Below the pieces are notes generated by a model. That model was not told where the DNA came from. It saw only the letters and a list, made by a program, of their open reading frames with translations, and did not search any database. From Desulfobacteraceae bacterium (GTDB lineage Bacteria; Desulfobacterota; Desulfobacteria; Desulfobacterales; JAABSP01), in contig JAABSP010000004.1 in assembly GCA_011390345.1 (NCBI GenBank), positions 37,171-101,170 of the forward strand: a DNA stretch of 64,000 bases, in the 5' to 3' direction. Below, one piece after another: positions 44,604 through 53,378 of this stretch (the first letter of the stretch is position 1; every line of letters starts with the position of its first letter). The position numbers were made by a program, and so were the translations under genes.

Positions 44604-46993
44604 AAAAGGAACAGGAGATCTATTATACCAAAGACGTACCGGTTCCCGAGACCCCGGAGCCGGGGACCGAGCCCGAACCGTGGGGGAAGACGAGAATTAT
44701 CGGAGAGCGGGTGCCGCGGGTGGACGGATACGAGCGGGTCAGCGGGAGTGCGGTCTATCCGTCCGATGTGATGCTTCCGGGGATGATCCACGGCGCGATC
44801 CTCCGATCCCCCTACCCTCACGCGGTCGTCAAAAGCGTCAACATCGAAAAGGCCCGGAACATGCCCGGCGTCAGAGCCGCCATCAGCATGGATTCCCCGG
44901 GCGCGGACCTGCAGTGGCCCTATAATAAAGAGGTTAGTACAAAGCTCTTCGATCCCCGGTGTCTGTTCGAGGGGGAGACCATCGCGGCCGTCGCGGCCGA
45001 GACCCCCTATCAGGCCATGGACGCGATCAAAGCCATCAAGGTGGAATACGATGTAAAGCCCTTTGTGGTGGACGAGCGCAAGGCCCTGAAATCGGGCAGC
45101 GTCGAGGTTCACGAGGGCGGCAACAGGCTCAAGACCGCAACCCACGAGCGGGGAGATGTGGAAAAGGGGTTTGCCGAGGCCGATGAAGTGGTGGAAAAGA
45201 CCTTCCGCACCGAATGCGAGATCCAAACGCCCCTGGAACTCCACGGGTGCGTGGCCAACTGGGACGGGGACCGGCTCACAGTCTGGGAATCTACACAGGG
45301 GGTCTATTCGGTCCAGTCCAAGGTGGCTCAAGTCCTGAAGATGCCCCTTTCCAAGGTCCGGATCATCGGCCACTATATGGGCGGCGGCTTCGGCAGCAAG
45401 CTCAATGCGAGCAAATATACGATCATTGGGGCCCTGCTGGCAAAAGCATCGGCAAAGCCTGTGAAGATGTTTCTGACAAGAGAGGATGCCTATATCGCGG
45501 TCGGCAACCGGCCCCCTTCCAACATGACCGTAAAGATGGGGGTGAAGAAGGACGGAACCCTCACCGCGATCCAGCTCAAGGGGAATGCGACCGGCGGGGC
45601 TTATCCGGCCGGCGGAACTGCGCTCATCGACTGGCTCTTCCGGGATCTTTACACCTGTGAAAACGTCCGCACCGAGATGACCGATGTCTATATCAACGCG
45701 GGCCCCGCAAGGCCCTTTCGCGCGCCGGGCCATCCCCAGGGATCATGGGCACTGGAGCAGATGATGGACATGCTGGCCCAAAAGATCAACATAGACCCGG
45801 TGCAGATCCGGCTCAAGAACATCCCGAAGGTGAGCCAGGCCCGGGAGGGAAATCCGCCGTACACCAGCACCGGCCTCGAGGAGTGCCTCCGAAAAGGGGC
45901 CGAAACCTTTGGCTGGGATCGGGCCCGTAAAGAGGCCGAGGCGAACAATAAAAAGGATGGCCACATCAAAAGAGGCGTCGGCATGGGCGGCTGCGTCTGG
46001 ATCGTGGGCGGCGGCGGCCCCCCCTCCACAGTGGTGGTCAAATACTTTTCAGACGGCAGCGTCAACCTCAACATGGGGGCCAGCGACATCGGGACCGGAA
46101 CCAAGACCGTGATGGCCCTGGTGGTCGCGGAGGAACTCGGGGTGAAGCCTTCGGTGATCCAGATCGAGAACGCGGACACCGGAACTACCCAGTACGCCAC
46201 CCCCAGCGGCGGCAGCAAGACGGTTCCCACCGAGGCCCCGACAGTTCGCAATGCCTGCATTGATGCGAAGCAGCAGATCCTGAAGATGGCGGCCGAAGAT
46301 TTGGGCCTGGATGTAGAGGACCGGGATGCAGAGGATCTCCGCTTCGAAGGGGAAAAGGTCGTCTCCAAGAGCGATCCATCGAAATCGGTGAAGATCAAAG
46401 AGATCAAGAAGCTCAACAAGCGGGGCCTGGTCATGGGCATCGGATACCGGGGCCCCAACCCGGAGAACAAGACGGTCAACCCCTTTGCGGCCCAGTTCTG
46501 CGAAGTGGAAGTCAACACCCGGACAGGCGAGGTCAAGGTGCTCCGTTTTCTGGGCGCACATGACAGCGGACGGGTCATGGACCGGCTCACCTACGACAAT
46601 CAGGTCTTTGGCGGAATCACCATGGGCATCGGCTTCGGAATGACCGAATGGCGGGTGCTGGATGACGGCCAGACCGGAAAGATGCTCAATAAAAACTGGC
46701 ATGACTACAAGCTGCCCACCGCGCTCGACGTGCCCATGGATATGACCTGTGTCCCCATTGAACTCCATGATCACGAGGCCAACAACACCGGCGCAAAGGG
46801 TCTGGGGGAGCCGGTCACCATCCCCACGGCCGGCGCGATCGCCAATGCGGTCAACCATGCAACAGGATTGCGCTTCACCGATACCCCAATCAACCCGATC
46901 TTCGTCAGCCGAATGCAGGACAAAACCCGGGCCGCAGAAAAGGCCGGAAAAGAGGCCCTAAGTAAAGAGGCCCGAAATAAAGAGGAGGGATAA
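44600..46993 (+). CDS. Xanthine-dehydrogenase-family molybdopterin subunit
   Basis: 797 residues. Mo-cofactor motifs: GGFGSKLNASKYTIIGALLAK, RPFRAPGHPQGSWALEQMMD, and the catalytic Glu in GAKGLGEPVTIPTAGAI. It hydroxylates an N-heterocycle, aldehyde or aromatic thioester with water as oxygen source. The substrate cannot be deduced from the sequence. No signal of its own, so it likely travels with the Tat-bearing subunit. The last 14 codons come from a 15-bp repeat. Confidence 0.93.
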   Translation: MKKEQEIYYTKDVPVPETPEPGTEPEPWGKTRIIGERVPRVDGYERVSGSAVYPSDVMLPGMIHGAILRSPYPHAVVKSVNIEKARNMPGVRAAISMDSPGADLQWPYNKEVSTKLFDPRCLFEGETIAAVAAETPYQAMDAIKAIKVEYDVKPFVVDERKALKSGSVEVHEGGNRLKTATHERGDVEKGFAEADEVVEKTFRTECEIQTPLELHGCVANWDGDRLTVWESTQGVYSVQSKVAQVLKMPLSKVRIIGHYMGGGFGSKLNASKYTIIGALLAKASAKPVKMFLTREDAYIAVGNRPPSNMTVKMGVKKDGTLTAIQLKGNATGGAYPAGGTALIDWLFRDLYTCENVRTEMTDVYINAGPARPFRAPGHPQGSWALEQMMDMLAQKINIDPVQIRLKNIPKVSQAREGNPPYTSTGLEECLRKGAETFGWDRARKEAEANNKKDGHIKRGVGMGGCVWIVGGGGPPSTVVVKYFSDGSVNLNMGASDIGTGTKTVMALVVAEELGVKPSVIQIENADTGTTQYATPSGGSKTVPTEAPTVRNACIDAKQQILKMAAEDLGLDVEDRDAEDLRFEGEKVVSKSDPSKSVKIKEIKKLNKRGLVMGIGYRGPNPENKTVNPFAAQFCEVEVNTRTGEVKVLRFLGAHDSGRVMDRLTYDNQVFGGITMGIGFGMTEWRVLDDGQTGKMLNKNWHDYKLPTALDVPMDMTCVPIELHDHEANNTGAKGLGEPVTIPTAGAIANAVNHATGLRFTDTPINPIFVSRMQDKTRAAEKAGKEALSKEARNKEEG
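46949..46990 (+). repeat. 15-bp repeat at the 3' end of the molybdopterin-subunit gene
   Basis: AAAGAGGCCCTAAGT, AAAGAGGCCCGAAAT and AAAGAGGAGGGA follow each other. They encode the Lys-Glu-Ala-type C-terminal tail and supply AGGAGGG for the next gene. Confidence 0.85.
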
Positions 46994-46994
46994 G

Positions 46995-47981
46995 ATGCTG
47001 CCGAAATTTGCCTATGTTCGGCCCGACAATTTGAAAGAGGCCGTTGAAAAACTCTCTGCTGAAGGCGCAATGGTCCATGCGGGGGGAACCGACCTGCTCG
47101 GATGCCTCAGAGATGACGTGCTCGATGCCGGCACCCTGGTGAGCATCAGCGCAATCAAGGATCTCCGGGGAATCCGGAAGACCGAAAACGGGGGCCTTCG
47201 GATCGGCGCGCTGACCACCATCACCGAAGTGTCACGCCATCGGCTGGTGAATCAAAAATATAAAGGGCTTGCCCAGGGCGCATCCGAAGTGGCAAGCCCC
47301 CAGCTCCGGAACCAGGGAACCATCGGCGGCAACCTCTGCCAGAAGCCCCGATGCTGGTACTATCGGGGGGAGTTCCACTGCCTGCGAAAGGGCGGAACCG
47401 AATGCTTTGCGGCCGAGGGGGAGAACACCTTCCACTGCATCTTCGGCAGCGATTCCATCTGCTTTATTGTCCATCCGTCCGACACCGCGCCCAATCTCGC
47501 GGCTCTGGATGCCGAGGTCAACATCACCGGCCCAAAGGGAAAGCGCACCGTCAAGGTGGAAGATTTTCATGTACTGCCGGCAGACGATGTGATGCGGGAT
47601 ACGGTTCTGGCTCCCGGCGAGATCGTCACCGAAATCATTGTTCCCCCGGTAAAACACGGGCTGAGAAGCTCCTATCGAAAGATTAAAGCCCGCAGATCCT
47701 GGGATTTCGCGCTGGCCGGGGTGGCCCTTGCCCTGGTCTTTGACGGAGACAAGGTGACAGACGGCCGAGTGGTCTTCAGCGGCGCAGCCCCGGTTCCGTG
47801 GCGCTCCCGGGAAGTTGAATCGGCCATCATCGGAAATATCCTGGATGGGAAGACCATCCGGACTGCCGCGGAAGCCTCGGTAAAAGGCGCGGAACCGCTG
47901 GCCAAAAATGAATACAAGATCGGCATGTTTCAGGGAATGATGACAGAGGAGCTGGAGAAGATCGCGAGGGCCGAGGAATAG
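46995..47981 (+). CDS. Xanthine-dehydrogenase-family FAD-binding subunit
   Basis: 328 residues. FAD-binding motifs VHAGGTDLLG and RNQGTIGGNLCQKPRC are clear, and the C-terminal CO-dehydrogenase-flavoprotein domain is present. An insert with six Cys (LCQKPRCWYYRG, FHCLRKGGTECF, FHCIFG, SICFIVHPSD) may hold an extra iron-sulfur site, as in 4-hydroxybenzoyl-CoA reductase; this is only a resemblance. It takes electrons from the 2Fe-2S subunit. It is the last gene of the operon and is followed by a strong terminator. Confidence 0.92.
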   Translation: MLPKFAYVRPDNLKEAVEKLSAEGAMVHAGGTDLLGCLRDDVLDAGTLVSISAIKDLRGIRKTENGGLRIGALTTITEVSRHRLVNQKYKGLAQGASEVASPQLRNQGTIGGNLCQKPRCWYYRGEFHCLRKGGTECFAAEGENTFHCIFGSDSICFIVHPSDTAPNLAALDAEVNITGPKGKRTVKVEDFHVLPADDVMRDTVLAPGEIVTEIIVPPVKHGLRSSYRKIKARRSWDFALAGVALALVFDGDKVTDGRVVFSGAAPVPWRSREVESAIIGNILDGKTIRTAAEASVKGAEPLAKNEYKIGMFQGMMTEELEKIARAEE

Positions 47982-48002
47982 GCCGGACAGACAGGAATTG
48001 AC

Positions 48003-48043
48003 GGGCCGTTCGGGAAGAATACTCTCCCGGACGGCCCTTTTTT
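48003..48043 (+). terminator. Terminator of the molybdenum hydroxylase operon
   Basis: GGGCCGT-CGGGA pairs with TCCCG-ACGGCCC and six T follow. Confidence 0.9.
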
Positions 48044-48089
48044 CCCTCTGGATCGAACAAGAACAGCTCTACAGGATCATCGATTCTGC

Positions 48090-48860
48090 CTATTGCACCT
48101 CTTCCGCATCCATATAGCCGTGCTTTTGCATGATCCTGTCATACTTCCCCTCTTCCTTCATCAGCTTCAATCCTCTGTTGAAATCGATGAGCCGCTTTTC
48201 ATGTCCGGGAACTGCTTTTGAAAACATCACATGCACCGGTGAAGAGTGCAGCGGCGGCTCTAAAAAACGGATATCCCCGGCGTTTTCGATAAGATACGGA
48301 GAGGTTTTCAGATGGTGAATCGCCACATATCGGTCGATGACGATAAGATCGACCCGGTCCGCCATCAGTTTTTTCAAATTCTGAAGATCGTTCATCGCCT
48401 TATCCTTCTGCAGGTAATCGGCCCGGTCGAATTCCGGCGAGTTGGTGTAGCCCAGGACCACGCCGATCCGATACTCGGAGAGATCGACCAGGCTTTTGAA
48501 CCGGATGTATCGCCCCTTGCGGGTCGCCAGATAGACATTACTGTGAATATAGGGTTCTGAAATCGCATAGGTTGCGGCCCGATCTTCGGAATAATAGGCG
48601 CTGTACAGGGCGTCGCATTTCCCATTCATTGTCAGCCGCATGGCTCTTTTCCACGGGTAGAATCGGAATTCGGTCGGGTATCCGGCCATTTCAAACGCGC
48701 TGGCGATCAACTCGGAGGTAAAGCCGAAATCCGGAAGCTTTTCACTGGCATAAGGCTCCCAATTGTTGCTGGTCAGCCGGATCGTCTCCTGGGCAAAAGA
48801 GAGGCCGGCAAAAAAAGAAATGAAAAGAAAGGTCATTATCATCAGCAGAGATTTTTTCAT
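48090..48860 (-). CDS. Periplasmic solute-binding protein (type 3 family)
   Basis: 256 residues from the ATG at 48860, with GGAGG upstream. The signal peptide is MKKSLLMIMTFLFISFFAGL, cleaved near SFA-QE. Family motifs: LTSNNWEPYASEKLPDFGFTSELI, YPWKRAMRLTMNGKCDALY, ISEPYIHSN, GVVLGYTNSPEF. No transport genes accompany it; such lone proteins often act as sensory or signalling proteins. Its ligand is unknown. Confidence 0.88.
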   Translation of the reverse strand: MKKSLLMIMTFLFISFFAGLSFAQETIRLTSNNWEPYASEKLPDFGFTSELIASAFEMAGYPTEFRFYPWKRAMRLTMNGKCDALYSAYYSEDRAATYAISEPYIHSNVYLATRKGRYIRFKSLVDLSEYRIGVVLGYTNSPEFDRADYLQKDKAMNDLQNLKKLMADRVDLIVIDRYVAIHHLKTSPYLIENAGDIRFLEPPLHSSPVHVMFSKAVPGHEKRLIDFNRGLKLMKEEGKYDRIMQKHGYMDAEEVQ

Positions 48861-49007
48861 TGTTTTCCTCCATCTACCATTTTTATTCTTCTGTTGCTGG
48901 ATCAGGGCCGCAGTGATCTGAAGCGCTTTCTCAATTGGAAAAACGACAGGGCGATGCGCAAAAAGGCATCCAAGGGGAATCATGCAGCAAACATGTTTCA
49001 ACAGAAA

Positions 49008-49037
49008 GTATTATTCCGATCTTAAAAGAAAAGTCAA
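49008..49037 (-). promoter_or_regulatory. Putative promoter of the solute-binding protein gene
   Basis: On the minus strand TTGACT, an 18-bp spacer, TAATAC. It is divergent from the YkgJ promoter. Confidence 0.5.
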
Positions 49038-49049
49038 GGGTTATCTGTG

Positions 49050-49079
49050 TTGACATTTTCCTGGGAAAGGGCTCATAAT
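49050..49079 (+). promoter_or_regulatory. Putative promoter of the YkgJ-like gene
   Basis: TTGACA (49050-49055), an 18-bp spacer, CATAAT (49074-49079), 43 bp before the start codon. Confidence 0.55.
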
Positions 49080-49122
49080 CCCATTGAGTTGAAACCAAAT
49101 ACCAGAGGTGATCCGCGAAACC

Positions 49123-49833
49123 ATGAATGAAAAAGATCGAATCTTTCTGACGCCCCAGGAGGCCGTAGCTGCGATTGTCACCGATTTTCAACAGTATCGG
49201 CCCCAGATGCGCCTTTTCAAGGAAATCTCTGTGCTGCTGCTGCGGAAAGAGACGGTCTGGATTCCGGATTGGCGGGATTTCAGGGTCTGGATCTTTGAGG
49301 GAAAAGGGGCCAAAGGCAAAAAGATTCCCCCTACAAAGCTGCGGGAGATCCTCTGCAATGCCCTCCGGGATGATCCGCCGCGGCTTTCTCTGCTTCCGGA
49401 GATCTGCTCCAAGGTCTTCGAGACATGTGCAGAGCCCGGAAAGGATGCGCATGGAAGAGAGGGCATCTGGATCGAGACCGGCATGGAATCCTACATCTGC
49501 AGGAAGTGCGGGAAATGCTGCCGGACCCTCGACTATCACAGGGAATTGACAGAGGCCGACTACCTTCGCTGGCAGGAGGAAAGGCTGCAGGAGATCATGG
49601 ATCATGTGGCAGTCCTTCCGCAAAAGGGCGAGTCCGACGGAGAGCGCCGCTATGAGATCTGGATCGATCCGGCCACCGGAAAACATTTTGACGGCTGCCC
49701 CTGGCTGACGCGGGTGGAAGGCACCGATCAGCAGATTTGCACCATTCATGCGGTGAGGCCGGGAATCTGCCGGAATTATCCGGGAACCCGAAAACATGCG
49801 CGGATGACCGGCTGTATCGGGTTTGACAAATAG
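49123..49833 (+). CDS. YkgJ-family cysteine-cluster protein
   Basis: 236 residues. The C-terminal half carries the metal-binding Cys pattern CRKCGKCCRTLDY, CPWLT, CTIHAVRPGICRNYPG, typical of YkgJ/UPF0153. An N-terminal domain of about 110 residues (TPQEAVAAIVTDFQQYRPQMR) is not recognised. The ATG with AGAGGTGA upstream is preferred over an in-frame GTG. The family is thought to bind zinc or an iron-sulfur cluster; the function is unknown. Confidence 0.85.
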   Translation: MNEKDRIFLTPQEAVAAIVTDFQQYRPQMRLFKEISVLLLRKETVWIPDWRDFRVWIFEGKGAKGKKIPPTKLREILCNALRDDPPRLSLLPEICSKVFETCAEPGKDAHGREGIWIETGMESYICRKCGKCCRTLDYHRELTEADYLRWQEERLQEIMDHVAVLPQKGESDGERRYEIWIDPATGKHFDGCPWLTRVEGTDQQICTIHAVRPGICRNYPGTRKHARMTGCIGFDK

Positions 49834-49941
49834 AGTTTACTGATTTTTTTTACCATTTGACATTTCCCTGCCGAAACCGCTATGGTGCGACCGTTGGCAG
49901 AACCGAGAAAGCGCGGAAAAAGGAGCGAACAGGGAGCGAAT

Positions 49942-51093
49942 GTGGATTTCAACCCTTGCATGAAACATAAGGTTGTCAGAAAGACGGTTCGGGAGTTTGC
50001 CGAGGCCGAGCTGGGCGCGATCGCGGCCGAGCTGGACCGGGAGGCCCGCTTTCCCCGGGAGGTGGCCGGGAAGATGGGGCCTCTGAACTATTTCGGGCTC
50101 CAGATCCCGAGAGAATACGGCGGCGCAGCCCTCGACAGCATCAGCTATGCCATAACGGTCGAGGAACTCTCCCGGGTCTGCCCCGCGATGGGGCTCTGCA
50201 TCACGGTTCACAACAGCGTCGGAGCCTTTCCCATCCTAGCGTTCGGCACCCAAGCCCAGAAAAGCCGCTATCTTCCGGAGCTGGCATCCGGAGAGAGGAT
50301 CGGCGCATTCTGCCTCACCGAGGCCAACGCGGGGTCCGACGCGGGCGGTGTGGAAACCCATGCCGTAGCAGACGATGCGGGAAATTACCGGATCAACGGA
50401 ACCAAGATATTTGTCACCAACGGCGGGATCTGCGGCCTCGCCCTCATCTTTGCCGTGACCGCGCCCGATGATCCAAAACGGGGCGCAAGCGTCTTCATCG
50501 TAGAGTCTGAGATGCCGGGCTATTCCGTGGGGGAGATCGAGGACCTCTGCGGGATGCGGGCAAACCCGGTCTCGTCGATCTTTCTGGAGGACTGCCCGGT
50601 TACAGTGGATCATCTGCTGGGAAAGCCCGGCGACGGCCTCAAAATCGGCCTGAAGACTTTGGACACGGGCCGGATCGGGATCGCGGCCCAGGGGCTGGGG
50701 ATCGCACAGGGCGCGTTCGAGGCGTCGATCCGGTATGCAAAAGAGCGGCAGCAGTTCAACCGGCCCATTGCTTCCTTTCAGACCATTGCCAACTACCTGG
50801 CGGACATGGCCACCGAGATCGACGCGGCAAGGCTGCTGCTCTACCGGGCCTGTGCGCTGAAGGACTCGGGAAAGGCTTTTGGCGAGGCCGCGGCCATGGC
50901 AAAGCTCTACTGCAGCGCGGTTGCGGTGAAGACTGCGGACAAGGCGGTCCAGATCCACGGCGGCTACGGATACAGTAAAGAGTATGAGGTGGAGCGCTTC
51001 TACAGGGATGCCAAGGTCACGGAGATCTACGAGGGGACCAGCGAGGTGCAGCGGATGGTGATCTCCCGCGCGGTACTCAACCGGCTGGTATGA
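49942..51093 (+). CDS. Acyl-CoA dehydrogenase
   Basis: 383 residues from the GTG at 49942, chosen because the family begins near VDFNP...VRKTVREFAE and a GGGAG precedes it. Motifs: FGLQIPREYGG, CLTEANAGSDAGG, ITNGG-like FVTNGGICG, and the catalytic Glu in EIYEGTSEVQRMVISRAVL. It oxidises an acyl-CoA to the enoyl-CoA with FAD and passes electrons to the ETF encoded next. The substrate is not deducible. The locus belongs to amino-acid or aromatic acid oxidation. Confidence 0.93.
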   Translation: MDFNPCMKHKVVRKTVREFAEAELGAIAAELDREARFPREVAGKMGPLNYFGLQIPREYGGAALDSISYAITVEELSRVCPAMGLCITVHNSVGAFPILAFGTQAQKSRYLPELASGERIGAFCLTEANAGSDAGGVETHAVADDAGNYRINGTKIFVTNGGICGLALIFAVTAPDDPKRGASVFIVESEMPGYSVGEIEDLCGMRANPVSSIFLEDCPVTVDHLLGKPGDGLKIGLKTLDTGRIGIAAQGLGIAQGAFEASIRYAKERQQFNRPIASFQTIANYLADMATEIDAARLLLYRACALKDSGKAFGEAAAMAKLYCSAVAVKTADKAVQIHGGYGYSKEYEVERFYRDAKVTEIYEGTSEVQRMVISRAVLNRLV

Positions 51094-51121
51094 ACACCGG
51101 TATGAAAATGGGGAAAGCGGT

Positions 51122-52006
51122 GTGGATAAGGATAAGATGGACAAGATAGAGCTGATCGTCTGCATCAAACAGGTTCCGCTGGTTTCAGAGCTTCCCTGGG
51201 ACCCGAAGACAAAGACCCTGCGCCGGGAGATGGCCGAAGGGATGATGGACCCGGCCGCAAAGCACGCGCTGGAGGCGGCCCTACAGATCCGCAAGGTCAT
51301 GGAAGAGAAAGCCGTGGCCGGAAAAAAGAAGATTCGGATCACGGTCATCACCATGGGGCCCCCAATGAGTGAAGAGGTGCTTCGGGAGGCTTTGGCAATG
51401 GGCGCAGACAGCGGTGTGCTGCTGACTGACCCCCGCATGGCCGGGGCCGATACCCTGATCACATCGAAGATCCTGGGAGCGGCCATCAAAAAGGTACGGC
51501 CCGATTTCGATCTGGTCTTCTGCGGCTCTGCAGCCAGTGACAGCGAGACCGGGCAGGTGGGCCCTCAGCTTGCCGAAGAGCTGGATGTTCCGGCGGCAGC
51601 CTATGTGGAGCGGCTCGATATCGAAAACGGACATATTCGTATCCAGCGACTCTGCGACAATTTTCTGGAGACCCTGGAGATGGATCTTCCTGCGCTGGTG
51701 ACGATCCCCCCCCGCACCTTCTTTCCCCGGCATGTGCCCCTTGGAGGGCTTCAGCAAAGCTTCGAGGGGGGAGATGTGCGCACCCTCCTGGCGGCCGATA
51801 TCGCTCTTTCCCCGGATCTTTATGCCGCGAAAGCATCCCCCACAAAGATCGTCAATGTCTTCTCCCCGACTGCGGAAAAGGAGAACATCCGGCTCCGGGG
51901 GGCCGCGAAGAAAGTGGTGGAGGAGCTTTTCCGCAGGTTCGAAGACCGGATCGGCGGAGCTGCGGGCAAAGACCTGAAAATATCGGACCTGAAAATACCG
52001 GAGTAG
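51122..52006 (+). CDS. etfB: Electron transfer flavoprotein, beta subunit
   Basis: 294 residues. IVCIKQVPL, DPAAKHALEAALQI, LREALAMGADSGVLLTD and the AASDSETGQVGPQLAEELDVP nucleotide site are diagnostic. The GTG start is listed; an ATG at 51137 is also possible, since the first codons are a GGATAA-like repeat. The protein accepts electrons from the acyl-CoA dehydrogenase and passes them to membrane quinone oxidoreductase or a bifurcating partner. The last codons form a 15-bp repeat. It starts 28 bp after the dehydrogenase. Confidence 0.94.
   Translation: MDKDKMDKIELIVCIKQVPLVSELPWDPKTKTLRREMAEGMMDPAAKHALEAALQIRKVMEEKAVAGKKKIRITVITMGPPMSEEVLREALAMGADSGVLLTDPRMAGADTLITSKILGAAIKKVRPDFDLVFCGSAASDSETGQVGPQLAEELDVPAAAYVERLDIENGHIRIQRLCDNFLETLEMDLPALVTIPPRTFFPRHVPLGGLQQSFEGGDVRTLLAADIALSPDLYAAKASPTKIVNVFSPTAEKENIRLRGAAKKVVEELFRRFEDRIGGAAGKDLKISDLKIPE
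51971..52000 (+). repeat. 15-bp repeat at the 3' end of etfB
   Basis: GACCTGAAAATATCG and GACCTGAAAATACCG are adjacent with one change and encode DLKIS-DLKIP, two codons before the stop. Confidence 0.85.
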
Positions 52007-52010
52007 ATTC

Positions 52011-53015
52011 ATGGCGGATAAGAGAAACGAGATCTGGGTCTTCGGCGATTATCGCAACTATTTCCAGAACCGTGTCACCCTGCAGCTTCTGGCCCGGGCC
52101 AATGCGATCGCGCCGGCCATCGACGGGCTGGTCTGTGCGGTGGTCTTGGGCCACGATGTGGGAGAGTACGTCTGGGAGTACGGGGCCCACGGAGCCGACA
52201 GGATCTATGTCACGGATCATCCGGATCTCAAGACCTACAGCGGGGATCTCTACACCCATCTGATGGTCAAACTGGCAGAGGAGAAGAGGCCGGAGATCAT
52301 CCTTATCGGCGCAACCGATTTCGGACGGGAGTTCGGGCCCAGGGTGGCCAAGCGCCTGGAAACGGGACTCACCGCAGACTGCGTGGGCCTGGAGATCAAC
52401 CGGGATGGGCTGCTGGTGCAGACCGCGCCCGGGTTCGGCGGCAACCTCCTGGCCGAGATCGTCACCCCAAAGGCGCGTCCCCAGATGGCCACGGTCCGGC
52501 CCGGCATCTTTCAGGAGATTCCCCATGATGACGACCGGAAGGCCGAAGTGATCGAAATCCCCCTGCCCCCGGACATCCCCCGGGACCGGGTGCGGCTGCT
52601 CCGTTGCGAATACCGGCCCGGCCGGGACCAGTGTCTGGAGGATGCAAGAGTGGTGATCTGCGGGGGCCGGGGCATGGGCAGCAAGTCAAAATTCAAAAAG
52701 CTCTTCGAGCTGGCCCGCCTCCTGAACGGCGAGGTTGGCGCAACCCGCCCCGTGATCTATTCCAGGTGGGCCGACCATGAGGCACTTGTGGGCCAGGCGG
52801 GCCGCCAGGTCAAGCCGAGGCTCCTCTTCTCCTTCGGCATCAGCGGTGCAATCCAGCACACCGCGGCCGTCACCGATGCCGAATTCATCATCGCAGTCAA
52901 CAAAAACCCCCACGCAACCATGATGAAGATGGCCGATGTGGCTATCGCAGCCGATGCCAATCAGGTCTGCACCGCACTGATCAAGGAGCTGAAACGGCGG
53001 CTGAAGAGCAGTTGA
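52011..53015 (+). CDS. etfA: Electron transfer flavoprotein, alpha subunit
   Basis: 334 residues. ILIGATDFGREFGPRVAKRL, TVRPGIFQE and the FAD domain (VICGGRGMGS, VGQAGRQVKPRLLFSFGISGAIQH, NKNPHATMMKMADVAI) are typical. It lacks the ferredoxin extension of some anaerobes. It forms the ETF dimer with EtfB, encoded 4 bp upstream. Confidence 0.95.
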   Translation: MADKRNEIWVFGDYRNYFQNRVTLQLLARANAIAPAIDGLVCAVVLGHDVGEYVWEYGAHGADRIYVTDHPDLKTYSGDLYTHLMVKLAEEKRPEIILIGATDFGREFGPRVAKRLETGLTADCVGLEINRDGLLVQTAPGFGGNLLAEIVTPKARPQMATVRPGIFQEIPHDDDRKAEVIEIPLPPDIPRDRVRLLRCEYRPGRDQCLEDARVVICGGRGMGSKSKFKKLFELARLLNGEVGATRPVIYSRWADHEALVGQAGRQVKPRLLFSFGISGAIQHTAAVTDAEFIIAVNKNPHATMMKMADVAIAADANQVCTALIKELKRRLKSS

Positions 53016-53111
53016 CCTTTAAAAAAGTTTAAGCAGGTCCGATCCGCTGCCACAGAGAATTCCGGAACATCTTCCATCCAATATTATTTATTCTTTCAAA
53101 TATTTATACCC

Positions 53112-53174
53112 GATATTGAAATCCTGTCACCAGATGATAGATATTCTATCACGCCATGACAGGATTTCAATATC
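53112..53174. repeat. 18-bp perfect inverted repeat with a nested palindrome
   Basis: GATATTGAAATCCTGTCA (53112-53129) is the exact reverse complement of TGACAGGATTTCAATATC (53157-53174). Between them TGATAG-ATATT-CTATCA forms a second stem. The A/T-rich gap 53016-53378 has no gene; a small TTGCCGC/GCGGCAA hairpin (53204-53222) lies further on. It could be a terminator-like structure, an extragenic palindrome, or a regulatory site before iorA. Confidence 0.9.
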
Positions 53175-53378
53175 TAACCTTTAAAAGGATCTTTTTTTCT
53201 CTATTGCCGCCTGCTGCGGCAAAGCGGAAATCCTCCTCCTCCCTCCCCTTTTTGGAGGCGATCCGCGACAAAAATCCTTTACACCCTATTTCCGCTGTTA
53301 TAAAACTGCTTCGGACAGCATGAGGATGAGCGCTGCATCTGCAGTATTGTATAAATCAGTAACACAGGAAATGAGGTT

